From contig NC_134677.1 in NCBI RefSeq assembly GCF_024713945.1, positions 5,831,001 to 5,895,000 on the forward strand: a stretch of DNA of 64,000 nt, in the 5' to 3' direction. This document shows positions 28,801 to 37,800 of the stretch, piece by piece. The first letter of the stretch is position 1; every line of letters begins with the position of its first letter. The position numbers were made by a program, and so were the translations under genes. This DNA is from Dermatophagoides farinae (taxonomy: Eukaryota; Arthropoda; Arachnida; Sarcoptiformes; Pyroglyphidae). The notes below the pieces were generated by a model, which saw only the letters and a program-made list of their open reading frames with translations, was not told where the DNA came from and made no database searches.

Positions 28801-31800
28801 TCAGCCATATGTATGGTTATTATATATCCCCACCATAACAATAGCAATGAATGCCTTTTAAAATTTGAAAAATATTGAAAATATTCCTTGAAAAAAGTTT
28901 TCTTGCATGATGATGACGATGATGATGATGATGATGATGATGATAATGATTCACTTGGAATTTTTTACATAAGTTTTTTGATTCTTGTTTAGATGACGAT
29001 GATCATGATGATGATGATGAGTCAAGTATATAGTTGAAATTTGCAAGTTTTTTTTCTGAATATTCTTACAAATATAAACTAACGATGTGATTTTACTAGT
29101 CGGTTTTTTTTCGACAATAAATATATGTGAATAAAATGAATTCATATTCATATATATAAATATGAGTCTATAGTTCTGATGATGATTATGATGATAATGA
29201 TGGCGTGATGATCGATGTGTGTCGACAGTCGCTATTGCCGCCTCCATCATCATCATCATCATTGTACTTTCGATTTTTCCAATAGAATCTTTCTTTTCAT
29301 TCACTCTTTTCTCTCTTTCTCTTGATCTATTGTGTTCATCATCATCATCATCATCATCATCGTCATTACCACCACGAAAACCTTTCAACTCTCAATCAAT
29401 TTTTTTTTTTTGCTTTTTCTTTTTTTGCCTCTCATCATTCTTGATATATTTTTTTTCGATGGACTGGTATTCACCCTATTTAATTCATCCATTTGATTTT
29501 TTTTTCTTTTTTGCCTCATCAAAAAGCAACAACAAAGAGAAACGATATTTTCGAAAGGACAATGAGAGAAAAAATTACGAAAAAATATAGTATGTGTGTG
29601 TGTGTGTGTGTGTTTCTTCAAATTGATACCGATGGAAAAAAACTGGGACAACTAGAAAAAAAAGTTTGCATAGAAAATCAGATGGAATAACTAAACCACG
29701 TTTTTTTCCACGCGGTTTCAATTCAAGAACGCATTGGAGGAAAGGGAAATCGGATTTTTTTTTCACGATGTCCTTGACAAGACATGACATATGACGCTGC
29801 ATCTATTTTTTTTTTTTTTTGCTTATCATCACCACCAACACACATTCATTATCATTGTCGTTTTATTATTTATCATATATATTCACAAGCAAATCTTGTG
29901 TTTGATTTTATTTTTCATCATCTGGTTTTTTTCATTTTTTTTCTTTACATTCTTTCTTTGCCTTGACAGCCATACCAAAAAATGTTACTATTCGTGATTT
30001 ACTTGGTAACAAAGTCCAAGGACTAATTCGTAAGCCATACAATGAAGGCGACAAAGTTATACTATTCTGTGATGCTATTGGTGGTAAGTGATTTTATCAT
30101 ATCTTTTTACTTTTGTGGTTGTTGTTGTTGTTTGTTATTATTTTTTTTCTATATTTTTATTCGTTATATACACACAAACACTTTAATACTGGAAATTTTT
30201 GCTATTCGCATTTTTTTGTTTTGTTTTGTTCATATCATATAATATCATATTTTGGGGGGAGGGGAACTGTTTGTCAGAAATGTGTGTATGTGAATGCCAC
30301 CGACTGTTAAAATATTATACAACAATATCTATTTCAGTTATTATTAATTGACAGAATTATTTGTTATTAATGGCCTTATTGTATCGACCCTATCTTGTTA
30401 GATTTGTTTTTTTTTCTCTGTTTCGTTTATTCAGCTATAACCCGAAAACTCTAAACAAACCATAACCAAAACCAAAAAAAAAACATACATACACACGTTA
30501 TTTTTTTTTCTTTCTATAAGGTAATTTATTTCGATCGATGATTTCTATCCAAAGTTATAAATTAGAATGCCATGCATTCCCTTTTATCCATTTATATTTT
30601 TCATATATTTTTTTTGTTGTTGTTTGCCGCATAACTTTTTATTCATAGAAAATGAATCTCATAATAATAATGATGATGATGATGTATGTGGTTTTGTATG
30701 TGGGTATAGTGTGCATTTTTCTATACGCACACTGGAAAACTGTTCCTCCACACGCCATCCATTCATTCGTTTATTCATTCATTGTTGATAATAATAATAA
30801 GAATAAGAATAATCAATGAAAAAAAAGCACACTGAGAAACCGAAAACAATGTATATTAATAATAATAATGATGATGATAATATAGATCAGCAAAAACAAC
30901 AACAACAGCAACATCAAATCTTTTGATTATTGAAAATCATCATCATCATTATTATATTTAAGAAAATTAAGAAATTTCAGTCACGTTTGATATATTAACC
31001 AAAAAAAAAAAAAAAAAAAATAGAAAAGAAATCTGATCATCTTCACCCCCTCCTCCTCGCTGTTCCCTTTGATATAATCAACTTCTGTTTAATCAAATCT
31101 AAATAAATTAAAACGATTAATAAGAAATATAAAAAAAAACTTTTATCAAGTTTATATATGGATATTCGATAGAATATAATTTCAACATTTCTATTGAGAA
31201 TTGATTTCGATTTTCTTGGAAATTCTTGATTATGAGAGGATTTCTGTTTTGTTATCTTTGTATGGGTGTGGATGTATGTGAACTATGATAATCATATTGA
31301 ATTTTTTTTCATATATTTGATATTTACATTTTTTTTTTAAAAAGGTTCGCCACCACCAGTTGTGATTTGGAAAAATAATGATGGAAAAATTATTGATGAT
31401 TCATATGAATTTTTTAATACTAATGATGATAATCATACAAGAAATCGTTTGGAAATACCACAAATAGATCGAAATTATTTACTAAAAGAAATTATTTGTG
31501 AAGCCTATCCACCATCATTTATTTTGACACCATCATCATCTACTATTAATACATCTTTTGAATTCAAAACAGTTTCTGATTTCGCTACTGATACTATTGA
31601 TGCAACTACTACTATTACTACTACAGCTACAACAACAATGACTACCTCGAAATCTTATGTCAGTCATAATACAATTCTTGATCTATCAAATAGAATTAAT
31701 GATAATAGAAATCATAATCGTCACATTCATCACCATTCATTCATACGAAGAGCAACCATTGTACTCGATTTGAATTGTAAGTCATCCTTATTCCTTATTT

Positions 31801-34800
31801 TTCTTTTTTATTATTATTAGTTTCTATCGTTTCATATTGAACATGATATACATTTACTTGTTTTCTGTATATGTAGATCTATTTACCATAAGAATATATA
31901 TGACATAGTAAACAGCTTTCTAGTAAAAAAAAATAAACTTCCGATGTTTTCCCCAATGATTCAAATATATCGTTATCGTTTTTTTTTATATATCATATTC
32001 GATTCTTGTATTTTGTGTCTGTTATGTGTTAGTTTAGTTCCCAAAATAGAATATATGAATCATTGCCATTGGCCCACTAGTGAATGAATATTATAGAGTT
32101 ATCATTAGGAAAAAAATGAAATGATGGAAAATGCATAGACTGGAAGAAAAGGAGAAAAATTTGCAATTGGCCAAATGTAGTCAAAATGAAACAAAGGTGG
32201 TTTCATATGGTTCGTGATTGTACTTTTGTCAATATATTTTTGTGTTTGTTGTTGTAGTTGGTTATTATTTCCGAATATATGACGATAATATTGATATAAA
32301 TGTTCCTTATTCAACAGAACACAAAAAAACCTACCAACTTAAATTGATAATTTAATTTACTAACTTTACATTCATGGCCAAAATCTCTATCTTCTCCATT
32401 TTTTTTTGTTCACAAACACGAACAACCGCAACCGCTACTATTCATCAATAATCTTCATCACTATGTTCACTGTTGTTCGTTATAATCTAAATTCTAAACA
32501 AAGAAAAAAAAACAAGATATGAGATGCTTACTCGCTTTAATAGATTCAATTCTGAACAAAATTTTTTTTCCATTTCATCCATTGTCCATTTTTTCACATT
32601 CTTATTTGATTTCATTCTCTATTAAATTTGAAACCAAAAAAAAAGATATTGAAAAGAAGCGAATTCTTCAAAAAATACAGTATAGTTTTGTGAAAACAGA
32701 GTTTTTAGTATATTTGTATGTGTTTCTTAGAATATAAAGTTTGTTTCCCAAATCTGATGTCCCAAACTATGGTGTTTTTGACAACGACACGTGTGCAATT
32801 TATAACATTTTCCCAAACTCTTGCTGGTCACTCAAAAAAAAAAATTATTATTTCTCAAGACAATAACAAGAAAAAAAACAAAAAACTTTTGATTTGACGG
32901 GGAATTGTTTCTTTTATTCTCGTTATTTGATGACAAAATGAAAGTTAGTGGACACATTTGTTAAATAAGATCAAATAAAGTTTTCAAACAATAGAATTAG
33001 AATTAGAAATTATATTCTCATATCAAAAGAGTGTAAATGTGCACACACACACACATTTAAGAATGAATGTGACTGCAAAGTTCAAATTATTAATTTGATA
33101 TATATCATTTTGACTTTTTCAGAATCGTTTCAATTTGATTGATTAAAATAATCATAATAATCATTGATTCTATTGCTACATTTACTAACAATAATATCCC
33201 AATTATCTTTTATTATTTTTATTTTCTTCATTGATATTTTTTTTTCGTTATATGCATAACAGTGAGGCCATTATCTGTTCAAATTCAAGTGCCAGCCAAT
33301 TTTCAGGCCAATTTGAATCGTTCTTCATTGCCCGGAACTTCATTATCATCACCATCATCATTGTATGTGTCTTTACCATCTGGTTTTGTACTGCCATCAT
33401 CATCATCATCATCATCATTGTCAGCAATTGGTACAATAACAACAACATCAACAACGTTTGGTAATGTTTTGGTCTTGTCAGCCGGTAAAAAAACGGAAAT
33501 TGAATGCCGTACATGGGGAAGTCGACCACCAGCTGAAATCACTTGGTGGAGAGGATCTAGACGTTTGCCAACAGCAGCTTCACGTTTGCATTTTACCAAT
33601 GGAAATGGCAATACTGTTGTTAGTAGTTCATCATTTTCCTCCGATTTATATGCAACGGAATTACCAACTACATCATCGGAAATACAAACTTCAGCCAATC
33701 TATCCATCTCAATATTGACATACATAGCCGCACCCGAAGATGATGGTCAAAGGTTAACTTGTCGTGCCGATAATCTACATTTAGAACATGAAGAAATTGA
33801 AGATTCTGTCATCATTTCGGTTAGATGTATGTATCATTAACAGAAAACAAGGAATTTTTTTTTCGGTTCACAACACTATCATTATTCATTGTTGTTTTTT
33901 TTCTATTCGGTTGTTGTTGTTTAAACTGCTCAAAAAAAAAAACTTGAAACGCTTTTGTTTGTCTACAAACATTACCGGTTTTGTCATGGATAACTTATTC
34001 TTGAATGAATGAATGCTAATTTTTCATTCATTCACTCATTTTCTGACTATGGAGAAAAATAGTTTTTACATTCTCAACTTTTAATTCATATAACATCAAA
34101 GCTGATGCTCTCTTTTTTTTCAAAGAGTATCACTATTCTCATTGTTCATGAATTCATTATTTAAAATTTATTATATTCCATTTCATTCTTTTTTTTTCTC
34201 ATGATTCTTGCCGCACAAGTCGCGTGTCGATTTTTTTTCCGCATATAGTGTGGATATATTGCATAGTTTTCAGAATTTGATTTGAAAGAAATTTAGAAAG
34301 AAAGAAATTGGAGCTTCTCAAAATCATGAAATGGAAAAAAATTTGCTTTTATTGCTGTTTTTTTTTGTTATATTTGGTAGAAGAAAAATTCACAACGTTT
34401 TATGTAAAATTCTTTGATGATGATATGCAAAATTGAGAATGAAAATTAAAAAAAAAAAAATTTCTATCTGCTTCGATGGCAACAGTGGGTCGACTCGATC
34501 GAACAATTGTCAACCCTAAACAATCAGCTCTCATCATTTCACTCATAAATTATCAGTGTGTATAATGGGAAAAAATATTTTCAAATAATTTCTTTGAACT
34601 TGAAGTATTTTGAAACAGAGAATTATGAACATTAAATTGAATGAATAAATGAATGATGGTTATGATGATGATGGATCCGGTTAATAGTATCAGTTTACAT
34701 AAACCAAGGAGAGAATTTTTTTCCCCAATAAACAGGTTTATGCTGATGGCAGAATTTTTTTTTTTGTTGTCTAAATATTTATTTCGTTTTTTTCGATGTC

Positions 34801-37800
34801 TGATACTAATCAATGTTTAGTGTGCTTATTCAGTATTTATTGAATAATTTCAATGAATAAATGATGTATTTGCCAGTGTGTTTTTTGTTGTTGGAACATT
34901 CCATTTTTTTCTCGCAAGCAGTGAAATTGATTTATTATTATTCTTGTCTGTCACATTAAATAATAGCCGCCATTTTTTCAGCCATTTGAGCACTGACACA
35001 ATTCATTTTTTTTTTGTTCTTTGTATCTGTATATTGAATATAATGGCCATTTTCTTTCTTTTTTTTTCTTAAGAAGTTATCTTTGATTTTACACTTCATT
35101 TCATTTTCAAATTTAATTCGCGATTGTAATTTATTTTTTTTCTTCCTTAGTAGTGGTTGTCGGATCCTTTTTTTTTGCTTGTGATATCACGACCAACAGT
35201 AGATAAAGACAAGTTAGATTAAAGAATACATACATTTCTTCATTTTTTTCTATGCGGCGGATAGAGGGGACGATGTATTTTTTTTTTTTTTTTGCTTTTG
35301 TATGTAGATTGTCAAAGTTGCCAATGTGAATTTAGCACTGATATAAGAACACTATCCACGAACTCATACATCATAAATTTATTTCACTCGTCTATTTTTG
35401 TGTATATTTGAGATGAAGATTATGCCACCATTTTTTTTTTGAATTAGCCCAGTTTGTCTTTTTTTTCTGCATTATTATTGTTCTCGCTTTCGCTTCATTT
35501 CTCTTATGTATATTTTTGTATGTGAAGAAATTCACACACACACACATATCTATTCGATTATTTGAGAATTCATCTCATTAGAATATAAGTTCATTATTAT
35601 TATATCATGGTGTCTATATATTGTGATGTAGGTCAACTAAGAACAAAAGAAAAAAAAACCAAAATGAAATAGAATGCATCACTGGAACAGATTCCAAATT
35701 CAAACACACACATACATACATAGACATTAATGGGCATCAATAATGTTTAAGCTATTATCGGTTTATGTTTTCTCCCCTCATTCGTATTGTATGTATATGT
35801 GTATGCTACATGTTTCCATTTTTTCCTGTTTCCGGTGATAAGACTATACAATAATATGTTTGATGGAGATGATGATGATGATGATGATGAGTGAATGAAA
35901 TTCTATTCTATTGTGAATTATAAATCAACAATAGTAATAATAATAATAAATGTCCGGAAAAAACTTTGTTGTTTCATTTTTGGCTCATGAGAAAAACAAC
36001 AATAACAATCATTCGACCAACCAACCAACCAACCAAAAAAAAAAAACAAGCAAAAGCAATCAGATCAATATGTGGAATATGATAATAGAAATAAGGAAGA
36101 AAAAAATTCCGATTGAATTCCATACGAAATATTGATTTTGTAACAATAGAATTTGTGAAATAAAAAAAACTTGTTTCATTTGAATTTGTTTTTTTTTGTT
36201 TTATTTTCATCATATTAACCAGATGCTCCACAATTGACGCTATCATTAGGAGCAAAGATACCTGAAAATATTCGCGAAGGTTCAGATGTTTATTTTGAAT
36301 GTGCATCAAAATCAAATCCACCATTATCCGAAGTTGTATGGCTTTTTGAAGGCAAACCTTTAACCAATGATCCGGTCTCAGGTGTTTTGGTTACCAATCA
36401 ATCATTAGTAATGCAACGAGTCCGTCGTGAACATCGTGGTAATTATCAATGTGCTGCATCAAATCCAGAAGGCATCTCGGCAAGCAATAAAGTGTTTCTC
36501 AACGTACACTGTAATGAATCTTTTCATATTTATATTATTTATATATTAATTATTTATATTATTACATGATGTTCATTATGATGATGAGAATGATGATTTA
36601 TTTTCATTTTTTTAAATATAGTTGCTCCATTATGTAAGCCAACACAGACCATAATTTATGGTGTTGCTCGTACCGAACAGATTCATGTATCATGTGAAGT
36701 TGAAGCCGAACCGGTAACACCAATACAATTTCGTTGGTTTTTCAACAACTCACTCGAAAGTTATGAACTATCTCGTAAAGATTATTCACTTGAAATACTT
36801 GCACCTAATTCATCGATTGAGAAGAGTAAAAAATTTTTCAACAATCCACATATTCTAAGTCAATTATCATTGGAAAATGTATTCAGTACAATTGCATCAA
36901 TGAATCATCATGAAGAACCAAGCGTTGCTCGTAGTAATGCAACATATTCTCCACGTAGCCGTATCGGTTATGGTCTATTATATTGTATGGCAGAAAATTC
37001 TGTTGGCAATCAACGTGATCCATGCATTTTCAAAATTGTTGAAGCAGGTTTGTATTTCATTATTCACATTTATACACATAAACTTGGATATTCTCATTTG
37101 ATTGACAATGTAGTTATTGATTTATTTATTTTATTATCAATTTACCTTTTGTGTTTCATCAAACAATTCAAATGCATTTGCTTTCCATAAATAATATCCA
37201 TTTCTATTTGTTTTTATTATTATTATGGTTTGATTTACTTTTTTAAGATTGTTGATGCAATCTTGGTGATGAGAAAACGAGAGAGATAGATAGATCAAGA
37301 GTAATCATATATAAAATCATCTTATCTTATACACATATATAAATAAATGAAAAGAATGTGAATTATCTGAAGACAGCATTAATGTTTCATCATCAAATGT
37401 ATTGCACATTATCATCATCAATGTGATATTTAATGTAGTTAATATATAAAATGTGTTATGTAACTTTAGCTTTTTTGATTCTGTGAGGAATATGAAACTG
37501 TTCACATGGTGCTGATGATGATGATGATGAGGACACTTAATTTTTTCACAAATTTTTCTCCCTCTTTTACACACCAAGATTCTCAATTCTATTTTATTCA
37601 ACGAATACTTTTTATATTCATCCAAGGTAATGATGAATAATGGTTTCAACTCATTTTGTACTCATACGAAAAGAGAAAAATTTTTTTTTTTTTGGAATGT
37701 TTTGTTTTGTTTTGTTTTTCTATTCATTTTTCTTACACCACTTAATAATATTCTGTTATGATGGATAAGAAGTAAAAAAAATGGGGATGGTGATGATAGC

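Noticed and set aside
37317-37649. Minus-strand frame of 110 codons in Side intron 7
   Set aside because: It has a His run from an ATG array, no family resemblance and lies in an intron of a well-supported gene.
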